Positions 29,743 through 41,862 of a stretch of DNA of 64,000 bases are shown piece by piece. Within the stretch, counting starts at the first letter, position 1, and each line of letters starts with the position of its first letter. The stretch covers positions 38,848,044 to 38,912,043 of the forward strand of contig NC_072897.1 of NCBI RefSeq assembly GCF_027943255.1. Direction: 5' to 3'. The position numbers were made by a program, and so were the translations under genes. The stretch comes from Anastrepha obliqua. Taxonomy: Eukaryota; Arthropoda; Insecta; Diptera; Tephritidae. The notes beneath the pieces are model-generated. The model worked only from the letters and a program-made list of their open reading frames with translations, did no database searches and was not told where the DNA came from.

Positions 29743-31842
29743 AATCACAACCGACAGCCAGAAGAATCGCCACTCGACTCTCACTCCTGCTCTCAGAGAG
29801 TACTGCCCAACAAAACGGCATGCACGAACAATGGAGCAACATTTCTCGTTCTTTACGTACCGCCGCCGAAAAAGAAATTCGATCCCGGCGAGCACGAAAA
29901 AACAATTGGTACGACGAGGAATGTCATGCTGCCGCAGAAAGAAAGGATGCCGCCTATAGAGCCACGCTGCGATCGGGCGCAACGCGAGCCATGTGGGATC
30001 GCTACAGAGAGCTAAAAAAGGAAGAGAGACGTATTATCCGACAGAAGAAACGAGAGGCCGAAATACGTGAGTGCGAGGAGCTTGAGATGCTGGCCAATAG
30101 GAACAACGCCCGAAAATTTTACCAGAAAGTTCGGCGGCTTACAGAAGGTTTTAAGACCGGGGCGTTGTCCTGTAAGAACAAAGACGGCGATCTGGTGACT
30201 GACGTACAGAGCAATCTTAAATTATGGAGGGAACACTTCTCGAACCTGTTAAACGGTGACAGCTGCGCATGTCATAGAGAATGTGAAGATCCCGATACCC
30301 CAATCGTTGACGACGGAATTGTCGTTCCGTTACCCGACCATGACGAGGTGAGAATAGCAATATCACGGCTAAAGAACAACAAAGCCGCGGGCGCCGACGG
30401 ACTGCAAACATGGCGGCGAGGAGCAGGTAAGGTGCATGCATCAGCTCCTATGCAGAATATGGTCGGATGAAAGCATGCCTGCCGATTGGAATTTAAGTGT
30501 GCTCTGCCCAATCCATAAGAAGGGCGATCCTGCAATTTGTGCCAATTACCGCGGGATTAGTCTTCTAAATATCGCCTATAATGTTCTAGCGAGCGTATTG
30601 TGTGAAAGGCTGAAGCCCACCGTCAACCAATTGATTGGACCTTATCAGTGTGGCTTCAGACCTGGAAAGTCTACCATCGACCAAATATTCACAATACGCC
30701 AAATCTTGGAAAAGACCCATGAAAGGAGAATCGACACACACCATCTTTTCGTCGACTTCAAAGCTGCATTCGACAGTACGGAAAGGAGTTACCTGTATGC
30801 CGCTATGTCTGAATTTGGTATCCCCGCAAAACTAATACGGCTATGTAAGATGACGTTGCTCAACACCAGCAGCGCCGTCAGAATTGGGAAGGACCTCTCC
30901 GAGCCGTTTGATACGAAACGAGGTTTCAGACAGGGTGACTCGCTGTCGTGTGACTTCTTTAACCTGATGTTGGAGAGCATCGTACGAGCCGCAGAACTTA
31001 ATCGCTCAGGCACAATTTTTTATAAGAGCGTACAATTGCTGGCGTATGACGATGATATTGACATCATCGGCCTTAACAACCGCGCTGTTAGTTCTGCCTT
31101 CTCCAAACTGGATAAAGAGGCAAAACGAATGGGTTTGGTGGTGAACGAGGACAAAACGAAGTACCTCCTGTCTTCAAACAAACAGTCGGCGCACTCGCGT
31201 ATCGGCACCCACGTCACTGTTGACAGTTATAATTTTGAGGTTGTAAAAGACTTCGTGTATTTAGGAACCAGCATTAACACCGATAACAATGTCAGCCTTA
31301 AAATCCAACGTAGAATCTCTCTTGCCAACAAGTGCTACTTTGGACTAAGTAGGCAATTGAGCAGTAAAGTCCTCTCTCGACGAACAAAACTAACACTCTA
31401 CAAGACTCTCATCATGCCCGTCCTAACGTATGGCGCAGAAGCTTGGACGATGACAACATCCGATGAAGCGACGCTTGGAGTGTTCGAGAGAAAGATTCTG
31501 CGTAAGATTTTTGGACCTTTGCACGTTGGCAACGGTGAATATCGCAGACGATGGAACGATGAGCTGTATGAGCTTTACGACGACATAGGCATAGCGCAGC
31601 GAATAAAGATCCAGCGGCTTCGTTGGCTGGGTCATGTCGTCCGAATGGATACAAACGCTCCGGCTTTGAAAGTATTCGATGCGGTACCAGCTGGTGGTAG
31701 CAGAGGAAGAGGAAGGCCTCCTCTGCGTTGGAAAGATCAGGTGGAGAAGGACTTGGCTTCACTTGGTGTGTCCAATTGGCGCCGGTTAGCACGAGAAAGA
31801 AATGACTGGCGCGCTTTGTTAATCTCGGCCAAAATCGCGTAA
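29700..31842 (+). pseudogene. RTE reverse transcriptase, frameshifted, YADD mutated
   Basis: A basic linker (RELKKEERRIIRQKKREAE) leads to RT. A small lesion near 30410, after KNNKAAGADGLQ, shifts the frame; the same lesion is in the LTR3 copy. RT then runs from 30436: SVLCPIHKKGDP, ANYRGISLLNIAYN, GFRPGKSTIDQIF, LFVDFKAAFDS (catalytic Asp) and RGFRQGDSLSCDFFN. The YADD box reads YDDD (AYDDDIDII, about 31045), a change expected to impair catalysis; the LTR3 copy keeps YADD. The C-terminus carries RLRWLGHVVRM and GRGRPPLRWKDQV, typical of RTE-type elements. Stop at 31842. Confidence 0.87.
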
Positions 31843-32487
31843 GCGGTTATCGCGCCAATTAAGAAGAAGAAGAATTTATATTACGGTGTTCCTTTATTAT
31901 GATAAATTCACTTATTTAAAATTCTTTTTTTCTTTTTCTTTTAATCCGATTTCTGTTCAATTTAAGGGAAAAACATTATATTTACAAAATATTTATAAAG
32001 TTGTAAAGAAAAATAAAAAAAAGCAAAAAAAACTATGTTGAGGGAGGTTAATAATGTTAGCATATATACATATATGCACACGAAAAAAATTAAGCAACAA
32101 AAATTATTTAACTATCATGATTTGAAAGTTTTTTCACAAAATTCTTAAAAATTGAATAACTATTCACTAGTTTCGATTTTAATTTAATTCAAAAGCATCT
32201 CGTTTTTTTTTTCTTTTTCTTTTTTTTTTCTTAACTGTGGCTTTTAACAGTTAACAACTGTTAATCATTGTATGTATATATATATATACATATATAATAT
32301 ATATATAAAGCGTACGAAGAACCGCAAGAAGAACCGCTCGGAAAACCGCTCGAACAACCGCTCGAAGAACCGCAAAAAGAACCGCAAAAAGAAGCGCAAA
32401 AAGTTAGCTTAAACCCATAAACATATTTTCACAAAACACTGGTTTTTGAAAAAAAAAACTTTTGGGAAACTTGGAAAACTTTGAAAA

Positions 32488-32495
32488 CTTTTATA
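32488..32495 (-). promoter_or_regulatory. TATA box, beta part of LTR2
   Basis: TATAAAAG on the minus strand, equivalent to 21441-21448. In the chimeric LTR2 the Helitron and a second promoter segment lie upstream of it, so its natural U3 is separated from it. Confidence 0.45.
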
Positions 32496-32770
32496 CTGCT
32501 GTGGTACGTATGAGAGTACGCCTAGGTGTGGATGAATCCGTTGTGGCAGTGGATATTAACGGCCGACTGCCTTGAAGAAATTCTGTAAGGTGAAAGTATA
32601 TACGCATATACTTGTATTAAAATTTACTTAAAATGTATTAACGAAAAATTTCGGTGGAAAAGAACCTTACCAAAAATGATGATGCCTTAAACGATAGCTC
32701 CAATTTATTCCTTTTTGTTTTACCGTATGCTAGGTTGTTTTGTATACGTGTGCACGCCTCGATGGATTTG

Positions 32771-35700
32771 TCTATACTAATATTATAAAGAGGAAAACTT
32801 TGTTTGTTTGTTTGTTTGTTTGTTTGTTTGTTTGTTTGTAACGAATAGGCTCAAAAACTACTGGACCGATTTTAAAAATTCTTTCACCATTCGAAAACTA
32901 CATTATCCAGGAGTAACATGGATTACATTTTATTTTGGAAAAAAATAGGGTTCCGTAAGATATTTGGATTTTTCGGACACAAACTGAAAAAAATCTTATA
33001 TATATATTAAAATAAAGTCAACTTTTTGTGTGTGTTCGCTAACCGGCCGTGTCTGCACCGAATTAAACCAAACTTACACACATAGTAAAGAAGGTATTGA
33101 AGATGGTTTCCGTATAGTTTGGATACCTATTGGTGAATGCTTTAGTTCAGAGTATTTTTCATGCCGCTCCGTGACTAGGGTCTCGAGATAGAGACCAAAA
33201 CGTGGACCCTAGAATGTGTATGTACAATATGGGTATCAAATGGAAGCTGTTGGTGAATGCTTTAGTACAGAGTATTTTTCATGCCGCTCCGTGACTGGGG
33301 TCTCGAGATATAGGTCAAAACGTGGACCCGGGTAACCTTTGGATGTGTATGTACAATATGGGTATCAAATGGAAGCTGTTGGTGAATGCTTTAGGTTAGA
33401 GTATTTCCATCCGCTCCGTGACTAGGGTCTCGAGATAGAGACCAAAACGTGGACCCTAGAATGTGTTTGTACAATACGGATATCAAATGAAAGCTGTTGA
33501 TAAGTGCTTTAATACGGGGTAATTTTCATACCTATTGATGACTGGGAACTGGAAATATATGCCAAAACGTGGACCCGCCGTGTCTTTGCACCGAATTAAA
33601 CCAAACTTACACACATTGTTAAGGAGGTATTGAAGATGGTTTCCGTATAGTTTGGATACCTATTGGTAGAAAGGGTCTCGAGATATAGGTCAAAACGTGG
33701 ACCCGGGTAACCTTTGGATGTGTATGTACAATATGGGTATCAAATGGAAGCTGTTGGTGAATGCTTTAGTTCAGAGTATTTCCATCCGCTCCGTGACTAG
33801 GGTCTCGAGATAGAGACCAAATCGTGGACCCTAGAATGTATTTGTACAATATGGGTATCAAATGAATGCTGTTGATAAGTGCTTTAATACGGGGTAATTT
33901 TCATACCTATTGATGACTAGGGTCTCGAGATATAGGTCAAAACGTGGACCCGGGTAACCTTCGGACGTGTATGTACAATATAGGTATCAAATGAAAGCTG
34001 TTGATAAGTGCTTTAATACGGGGTAATTTTCATACCTATTGATGACTAGGGTCTCGAGATATAGGTCAAAACGTGGACCCGGGTAACCTTAAAACGTGTA
34101 TGTACAATATGGGTATCAAATGGAAGCTGTTGGTAAATGCTTTAGTTCAGAGTATTTTTCATGCCGCTCCGTGACTAGGATCTCGAGATAGAGACCAAAA
34201 CGTGGAGCCTAGAATGTGTTTGTACAATATGGATATCAAATTGAAGCTGTTGGTGAATGCCTTAGTACAGAGTATTTTTCATGCCGCTACGTGACTGGGG
34301 TCTCGAGATATAGGTCAAAACGTGGACCCGGGTAACCTTTGGTTGTGTATGTACAATATAGGTATCAAAGGAAAGCTGTTGATAAGTGCTTTAATACGGG
34401 GTAATTTTCATACCTATTGATGACTGGGATCTGGAAATATATGCCAAAACGTGGACCCGCCGTGTCTTTGAACCGAATTAAACCAAACTTACACACATTG
34501 TTAAGGAGGTATTGAAGATGGTTTCCGTATAGTTGGGATACCTATTGGTAGAAAGGGTCTCGAGATATAGGTCAAAACGTGGACCCGGGTAACCTTTGGA
34601 TGTGTATGTACAATATGGGTATCAAATGGAAACTGTTGGTGAATGCTTTAGTTCAGAGTATTTCCATCCGCTCCGTGACTAGGGTCTCGAGATAGAGACC
34701 AAATCGTGGACCCTAGAATGTATTTGTACAATATGGGTATCAAATGAATGCTGTTGATAAGTGCTTTAATACGGGGTAATTTTCATACCTATTGATGACT
34801 AGGGTCTCGAGATATAGGTCAAAACGTGGACCCGGGTAACCTTCGGACGTGTATGTACAATATAGGTATCAAATGAAAGCTGTTGATAAGTGCTTTCATA
34901 CGGGGTAATTTTCATACCTATTGATGACTAGGGTCTCGAGATATAGGTCAAAACGTGGACCCGGGTAACCTTCGGATGTGTATGTACAATATGGGTATCA
35001 AATGGAAGCTGTTGGTGAATGCTTTAGTTCAGAGTATTTTTCATGCCGCTCCGTGACTAGGGTCTCGAGATAGAGACCAAAACGTGGACCCTAGAATGTG
35101 TATGTACAATATGGGTATCAAATGGAAGCTGTTGGTGAATGCTTTAGTACAGAGTATTTTTCATGCCGCTCCGTGGCTGGGATCTCGAGATATAGGTCAA
35201 AACGTGGACCCGGGTAACCTTTGGATGTGTATGTACAATATGGGTATCAAATGGAAGTTGTTGGTGAATGCTTTAGTTCAGAGTATTTCCATCCGCTCCG
35301 TGACTAGGGTCTCGAGATAGAGACCAAAACGTGGACCCGGGTAACCTTCGGACGTGTATGTACAATATAGGTATCAAATGAAAGCTGTTGATAAGTGCTT
35401 TAATACGGGGTAATTTTCATACCTATTGCTGACTAGGGTCTCGAAATATATGCCAAAACGTGGACCCGCCGTGTCTTTGCACCGAATTAAACCAAACTTA
35501 CACACATTGTTAAGGAGGTATTGAAGATGGTTTATGTATAGTTTGGATACCTATTGGTAGAAAGGGTCTCGAGATATAGGTCAAAACGTGGACCCGGGTA
35601 ACCTTTGGATGTGTATGTACAATATGGGTATCAAATGCAAGCTGTTGGTGAATGCTTTAGTTCAGAGTATTTTTCATGCCGTTCCGTGACTAGGGTCTCG

Positions 35701-37071
35701 AGATAGAGACCAAATCGTGGACCCTAGAATGTATTTGTACAATATGGGTATCAAATGAATGCTGTTGATAAGTGCTTTAATACGGGGTAATTTTCATACC
35801 TATTGATGACTAGGGTCTCGAGATATAGGTCAAAACGTGGACCCGGGTAACCTTCGGACGTGTATGTACAATATAGGTATCAAATGAAAGCTGTTGATAA
35901 GTGCTTTAATACGGGGTAATTTTCATACTTATTGATGACTAGGGTCTCGAGATATAGGTCAAAACGTGGACCCGGGTAACCTTCGGACGTGTATGTACAA
36001 TATGGGTATCAAATGGAAGCTGTTGGTAAATGCTTTAGTTCAGAGTATTTTTCATGCCGCTCCGTGACTAGGATCTCGAGATAGAGACCAAAACGTGGAG
36101 CCTAGAATGTGTTTGTACAATATGGATATCAAATTGAAGCTGTTGGTGAATGCCTTAGTACAGAGTATTTTTCATGCCGCTACGTGACTGGGGTCTCGAG
36201 ATATAGGTCAAAACGTGGACCCGGGTAACCTTTGGTTGTGTATGTACAATATAGGTATCAAATGAAAGCTGTTGATAAGTGCTTTAATACGGGGTAATTT
36301 TCATACCTATTGATGACTAGGGTCTCGAAATATATGCCAAAACGTGGACCCGCCGTGTCTTTGCACCGAATTAAACCAAACTTATGCACATTGTTAAGTA
36401 AGTATTGAAAATGGGTTTCGTAAAGTTTGGTTGTAATTCGGAGCAGTGGCAACGGGTACAGCTTTCTTTTGAGCCAGCCATAATGTCGCTTACTTTTTTA
36501 ACGCTTGGGGCGGAACTGAACTGTCAAATTGACAGTGTTAGTTACAATGTGTCAATATTTCTTTCTGATTTGGATGCCATATGGAAAAAACGTAAGTGCA
36601 ACATGTAAAAATTGTTTGTGAATTTTTTTGGAGTGGATTTTGGAACAGTGAATAATTTCTTACGAAATTTGAGAATTTAATGTGAAATCGGAATGAAATT
36701 ATGTGTTCGTGGAAAAAACAATTTTTTTCGTTTTTTTTTGTTTTAAATATAAATGGATAATGGTTAAAAAAGCACCAATGCTTAATAAAACATATAAATT
36801 GAAGCGAAAAATTCATGGATGATCAGGAAAAAAGACGATTGTTTATTCATATGCGTTGATTTGAAATTTAAAAACAATCTTCTTTTTTCTTGATTTTCAA
36901 TTTATATTTTATATTTACTCAAAAACAAATAGAAAAACAAAAAATATTGTTTATGTCAAAGCGCTTGAATAAAGAATAAAGAAATAAATAATATGAAAAC
37001 CATATATTTTCTGTTCTAAACCATATCTATTCTATTTTAGTATGCCCAGCGAAGGGGGCCGGGTTTGCTAG
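32771..37071 (+). mobile_element. Long Helitron at the LTR2 recombination junction
   Basis: 4301 bp, the longest Helitron of this family here, with TC start and CTAG end. Extra minisatellite units account for the gain over the 2.1-2.5-kb relatives. The right flank is the LTR1 insertion site (TTCTTTATAAA). The left flank is a different LTR position, GATTTG, with G instead of the usual A before TC. That mismatch of flanks and the enlarged repeat core suggest a chimera from crossing over between Helitrons, or a joining event at the Helitron 5' end. Confidence 0.88.
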
Positions 37072-37872
37072 TTCTTTATAAATAAGTTCTCTCAAACAAA
37101 AAAAAAAACTGTTATTGCAAATTGCTGCATACTATACTTCCATACATACGTCTACATGAATTTAAATGAGCGGGAGAGTGAATATTAACATAAAATAAGG
37201 AATATAAAGAATTAGCAATTGCACTTACATATTGGTGTCGACATAGCAGTCCAACGATGCGTAGAAGGCCTCCTCGCTGTGTGGTTGTTGCTAGATTTTG
37301 TGTGCTTTAATTTATATTAGGGTGTTCCTTTATTATGATAAATTCACTTATTTAAAATTCTTTTTTTCTTTTTCTTTTAATCCGATTTCTGTTCCATTTA
37401 AGGGAAAAACATTATATTTACAAAATATTTATAAAGTTGTAAAGAAAAATAAAAAAAAGCAAAAAAAACTATGTTGAGGGAGGTTAATAATGTTAGCATA
37501 TATACATATATGCACACGAAAAAAATTAAGCAACAAAAATTATTTAACTATCATGATTTGAAAGTTTTTTCACAAAATTCTTAAAAATTGAATAACTATT
37601 CACTAGTTTCGATTTTAATTTAATTCAAAAGCATTTCGTTTTTTTTTTTCTTTTTCTTTTTCTTTTTTTTTTTCTTAACTGTGGCTTTTAACAGTTAACA
37701 ACTGTTAATCATTGTATGTATATATATATATACATATATAATATATATATAAAGCGTTCGAAGAACCGCAAAAAGAAGCGCAAAAAGTTAGCTTAAACCC
37801 ATAAACATATTTTCACAAAACACTGGTTTTTGAAAAAAAAAAACTTTTGGGAAACTTGGAAAACTTTGAAAA

Positions 37873-37880
37873 CTTTTATA
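37873..37880 (-). promoter_or_regulatory. TATA box, alpha part of LTR2
   Basis: TATAAAAG on minus in normal distance from the U3 end at 38370. Transcription from here would run into Helitron and RTE DNA before reaching internal region 2. Confidence 0.5.
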
Positions 37881-38405
37881 CTGCTGTGGTACGTATGAGA
37901 GTACGCCTAGGTGTGGATGAATCCGTTGTGGCAGTGGATATTAACGGCCGACTGCCTTGAAGAAATTCTGTAAGGTGAAAGTATATACGCATATACTTGT
38001 ATTAAAATTTACTTAAAATGTATTAACGAAAAATTTCGGTGGAAAAGAACCTTACCAAAAATGATGATGCCTTAAACGATAGCTCCAATTTATTCCTTTT
38101 TGTTTTACCGTATGCTAGGTTGTTTTGTATACGTGTGCACGCCTCGATGGATTTGTAGTGAATAAAACTACGTCGGCTGAGCTTAAACTTAACAGCCAAA
38201 AAGGGAAACTTTCACTACTTTCGTTAAGGTAATCATGATCGGCTGGGATATTTTCTCGCTGTGTTTAATTTGTATATAGAAGACATACATGTGTTTCGTT
38301 CGTGTGTATGAGCATAAGGATGATGGAAATTAGAAGAAATTAAGAAAATGTGCACATGTACCACGGTACACACCCCCCCACCTAAAGTGTTGGTGCGGTG
38401 TAGAT

Positions 38406-38816
38406 TCAATATTTATTTGCACGTATATCTTTCCCGTGATAAACTCCTCTTTTTCCGCTGACTTCATCACTCAATTCATACATACAATTGCCTTTTACAC
38501 CAATTACTTTGGCTTTAATGAATTTCGGAGAAAATTTGGCGCACAGTTTTTTCGACGCGTCACTCATAGTGAAATTTCTACGGTAAACGGTATCACCAAT
38601 TTTAAAATTCCTGAACGTACTTCTCAAATTATAGCGTTTTGCTGAGTTATCAAAAGCCTTCTTAATATTTTCAATGACTGATTTGCGTATTAATTTAAGT
38701 CGGTCGGTTCTATCTACGACGTTCTCATCTAGTGCTTCCAATTTTCGTATCAGCACATATTCGCTTGCGTGTGCTAGCATTTGTTGACCAAAAAGAGCAA
38801 AATAAGGGGTGCATCC
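38406..38816 (-). pseudogene. Gypsy-B integrase C-terminus, cut off by Gypsy-A
   Basis: The last 124 codons of integrase (MLAHASEYVLIRKLEALDEN to the stop at 38406) match internal region 2. The frame is separated from the catalytic core by the 8.5-kb Gypsy-A insertion. CATCC at 38812-38816 is the left target duplication. Confidence 0.9.
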
Positions 38817-39029
38817 TGAAATAAATGAAACCGAATTGAAATAAGTGAGACCGAATTGAAAATAAGTGAGACCGACGCGCTTCCATCTAAAACTGCACTG
38901 CTTTATTTAATCCTTTCATTTCTATACAGAGTTGCATAATTTGCCAGTGTTACCTAAGTAATAAGGTGTAAGCAGTGTTGCATAACAACTTACATATAAG
39001 TTATATACATATAACTATAATTTATAACA
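38817..39029 (-). repeat. Gypsy-A 3' LTR
   Basis: Identical by eye to 47096-47308. The internal side shows a purine-rich CAGGGTGAAGTAG on minus, next to the LTR at 39030, consistent with a polypurine tract. Confidence 0.92.
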
Positions 39030-39136
39030 CTACTTCACCCTGAAAGAAAATGAGTACATAAAAGATAACTTAATATAACTGTATACAATACAAAAATTCA
39101 TTGGTATACAAAATAATACAAAGCAACATTTTACGA
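39030..39136. other. Gypsy-A 3' untranslated stretch
   Basis: 107 bp between the pol stop and the LTR. It is too short for an envelope gene. Confidence 0.8.
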
Positions 39137-41603
39137 TTATTTACGAAAATCTTTCGCTTCATAGCGATTAATATTCTGTCGAGTACGTGCACTTCTGCGA
39201 AGTTGGAGATCACCTTGTGATGAGCTATCTTCCATAGGCTGCCCGTTCGGTTCTTCAGGTGTCGATGTAGAGTCGTCTGCTTTCGGAACCCAAGTTACCA
39301 AATCTGATTCTTCTTGAGAACTTACGTTGGTGCTAACGCTGGATTTAAGTTGGTTTACATGTCGTTTCAAGTACCCGTAGGAAGTCTTCACGACGTAGAG
39401 CATTTTTCCGAGTTGCCTTGTAATTATGCCTTGTAACCACTTTTCCCCTTTAGCGTAGTTTCGAGCGAAGATCGGTTCGTTTATGCAGAACTTGCTTTTG
39501 CGTGCTCCATCTTTTGTTTTTACCGTCGATGTTTCGAAAATCTGGCTTAACAAAGTTCGTACCGGTCTGCCATGTAGAATTTCGGCAGGCGATTTTCCCT
39601 CAGCGTTAGGCATGGAACGATATGTCGATAGGTACTTTGTTACAGCTGCTCTTAGCTGTAGTCCGTCGTCAACGTTTTTCTTCACGGCGGATTTGAACGT
39701 CCTAACAAATCTTTCAGCAAGACCGTTAGATGCCGGATGGAACGGTGCGCTAGTTAAGTGCTTAATACCCAGATGAGCGCAGAAAGTCTTAAACTCCTCT
39801 GATGTGAGCTGTGGACCGTTGTCACTTACGAGAGTGTTTGGAATTCCTTCGATAGCGAAAATTGCAGCTAGCGCAGAAATTGTATCAGCTGTAGTTGTAG
39901 TCGTCAGTTGAGCAATGAATGGAAATTGCGAGAATGCATCCACACAAATGAGTCACATAGAACCGAAAAACGGGCCTGCAAAGTCGACGTGGACCCTTTC
40001 CCATGGATGGTGTGGTTCAGGCCAACCTTCGTATTCTCGTGCTGGAGCAGGGTTTACAGCTTTGCATATGTCGCACTTTGCAGCGAGCTTGGCAATATCG
40101 TTGTCGATGTCCACCCACCATACGTGTTGTCTGGCTAATTGTTTCATCCTGGATGTACCCCAGTGACCATCATGAAGTAATTGAAGAACTTGTTGTTTCG
40201 AAGATGCTGGAATAACTACACGGGTATGTTCCGCTTGAAAACATAGAAGATTGTTAATTATTGTCAAAGAATTTTTCCTATTGAAAAATGAACGAAGATC
40301 AGAGTCTTGAGGAGGTAGCTTTTCTGGCCACCCATTTTTGACAAAGGCTGTAGCTCGGCGTAGAATGGCATCTTTCCCGGCGTGCTTTAAAATAACGTCT
40401 GGATCTATCGGCGTATTAATTGTTTTAACGTTTAAACAGGCTTCTTGTTTGTCGAATTCTCCATCAGGCCCTAGCGGTAGTCGTGATAGCGCGTCTGCAT
40501 TTCCATTTTCAGTAGTTTTGCGATATTTGACATCGTACTTATATGACATGAGCGTTATGGCCCAGCGTTGCAACCGATGTGACGTCATTGTTGGTAATTG
40601 GCTGCTTGGGTTAAATATGCTAACCAGCGGTTTGTGGTCAGTTATTAACGTGAATGGTCTACCATAAAGATATTGGTGAAACCGTTTAACCCCAAAAATG
40701 ATAGATAAGCCTTCTTTTTCTATTTGGCTGTATCGAACTTGATGTTTGTCAAGCGTCTTTGATGCAAAAGCGATTGGCCGCTCACTGCCATCAGGATAGG
40801 TGTGCGAAAGCACTGCACCAATGCCATAAGATGAAGCATCAGTGGCAAGCACTAGAGGTAATTGCTCGTCGTAGTGCGCAAGTTGCGTGGCGTTAAGAAT
40901 ATGCTCCTTAAGTGATGTGAACGCTTGTTGTTGTTTTGGACCCCACGTAAATGGGACGTTTTTTCGGCGTAGCATATTGATAGGGGCAGATATCTGGGAG
41001 AAGTTTGGTATAAAATTATGGTAATAGTTAACCTTACCCATGAATGCTTCGACCTGCTTGATGTTTTTTAGTGGCTTAAGATCTCTTACCGCTACCAGGC
41101 CGGATTCGTCTGGCAAAATTCCACCTGCGCTGATTTGTCGACCCAGATACTCGATCTTTTCCTGGAGAAAAAAACACTTTTGCTGTTTGAATTTAATACC
41201 GTTGCTTTGAAGAACTTGGAGAATGTTTTCGACGCGTTGCATGTGCTCATCGAATGTTGGCGCTGTGATGATGATGTCATCAAGATAATTGCCACACCCT
41301 TCGATGCCTTGTATAAGTTGCTCGAGATACCTTTGAAAAATTGCTGGCGCGCTGGCTATTCCATACGGAAGACGTTGATACTGATATAGCCCCAACGGCG
41401 TGTTGACTACCATGATTGCTTTTGAATCATCGTCTAGCTCCATCTGCAGATACGCGTCCTTAAGATCAATCTTAGAAAAGTTTTGACCGCAGCGAATTGC
41501 GTGAAATAGACTTTCACGTGTAGGCGATGGATATTGCTCTATATCTATTTGCGCGTTGACAGCTTGTTTAAAATCACCGCATATACGTACTGACCCATCA
41601 GTG
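39137..41603 (-). pseudogene. Gypsy-A RT, RNase H and integrase with one stop codon
   Basis: Continuous minus-strand frame from the Harbinger to a stop at 39137. It encodes RT with YLDDIIITAP, the thumb block FMGKVNYYHNFIPNF, and RNase H with LATDASSYGIGAVLS and LITDHKPLVSIF. Integrase follows, with a zinc finger ending CDICKAVNPAP, core Asp in VHVDFAGPF, Asp in LVSDNGPQLTS and Glu in SNGLAERFVRTFK. A TGA at 39953-39955, shortly after the first core Asp, ends the frame; reading resumes at once in the same frame. The C-terminal tail is polar and shows no chromodomain. Without the stop and the two insertions the polyprotein would be open. I judge it recently disabled. Confidence 0.92.
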
Positions 41604-41862
41604 GTGCGATTCACTAACACATTTTATCGATATTCGCTTTGTTATCTTTCCTTAACCACAATTTTTACGATTTTGCTATTCAGTAACCCATTTCATTACG
41701 AAAATCGACAAGACAAAATCAGCTGTTTGGTTAACCTGTCGATTATCGCGAACTAAACGACAATAATTTTGGTGTTGTTAAATCAAACGATAAAGAAGAA
41801 TTAGTGATTTTAATCAAAACTGTGAAATTAGATGAAAAAAAACTTATTTAAAAAGCGTGAGT

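Larger units (their letters stand above)
28784..31872 (+). mobile_element. RTE-like LINE in LTR2
   Basis: 3.1-kb insertion, visibly more GC-rich than the LTR. It is flanked by a 12-bp duplication AATTTATATTAG (28772-28783; right copy 31873-31884 has C at the last base) and ends in a short (AAG)n tail. It carries APE endonuclease and RT in the RTE/BovB-like arrangement. The same insertion with the same duplication is in LTR3, so it entered once before duplication. Confidence 0.88.
27878..38370 (-). repeat. Gypsy-B LTR2, chimeric central LTR
   Basis: It starts TGTTATG and ends GTACA like the others, but about 1.09 kb of LTR sequence is present twice, from the ACATTA/TTCTTTATAAA site to GATTTG. 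The left part (27878-32770) is beta type: RTE insertion and long GAACCGCTCG repeat, as in LTR3. It stops at GATTTG and joins the first base of a Helitron at 32771. The right part (37072-38370) is alpha type: it follows a Helitron at the LTR1 site, has no RTE and has the short repeat. LTR2 serves as 5' LTR of int2 and 3' LTR of int3. Confidence 0.87.

Noticed and set aside
30217..30535. Minus-strand ORFs across the RTE
   Set aside because: GC-rich RTE coding DNA leaves open antisense frames. The + strand carries the endonuclease and RT motifs.
28784..31872. Independent RTE insertions in LTR2 and LTR3
   Set aside because: Same position, same 12-bp duplication and same small lesion near the linker-RT junction.
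39030..39136. Envelope gene of Gypsy-A or Gypsy-B
   Set aside because: Only 107 bp (Gypsy-A) and 35 bp (Gypsy-B, 21939-21973) separate pol from the LTR.
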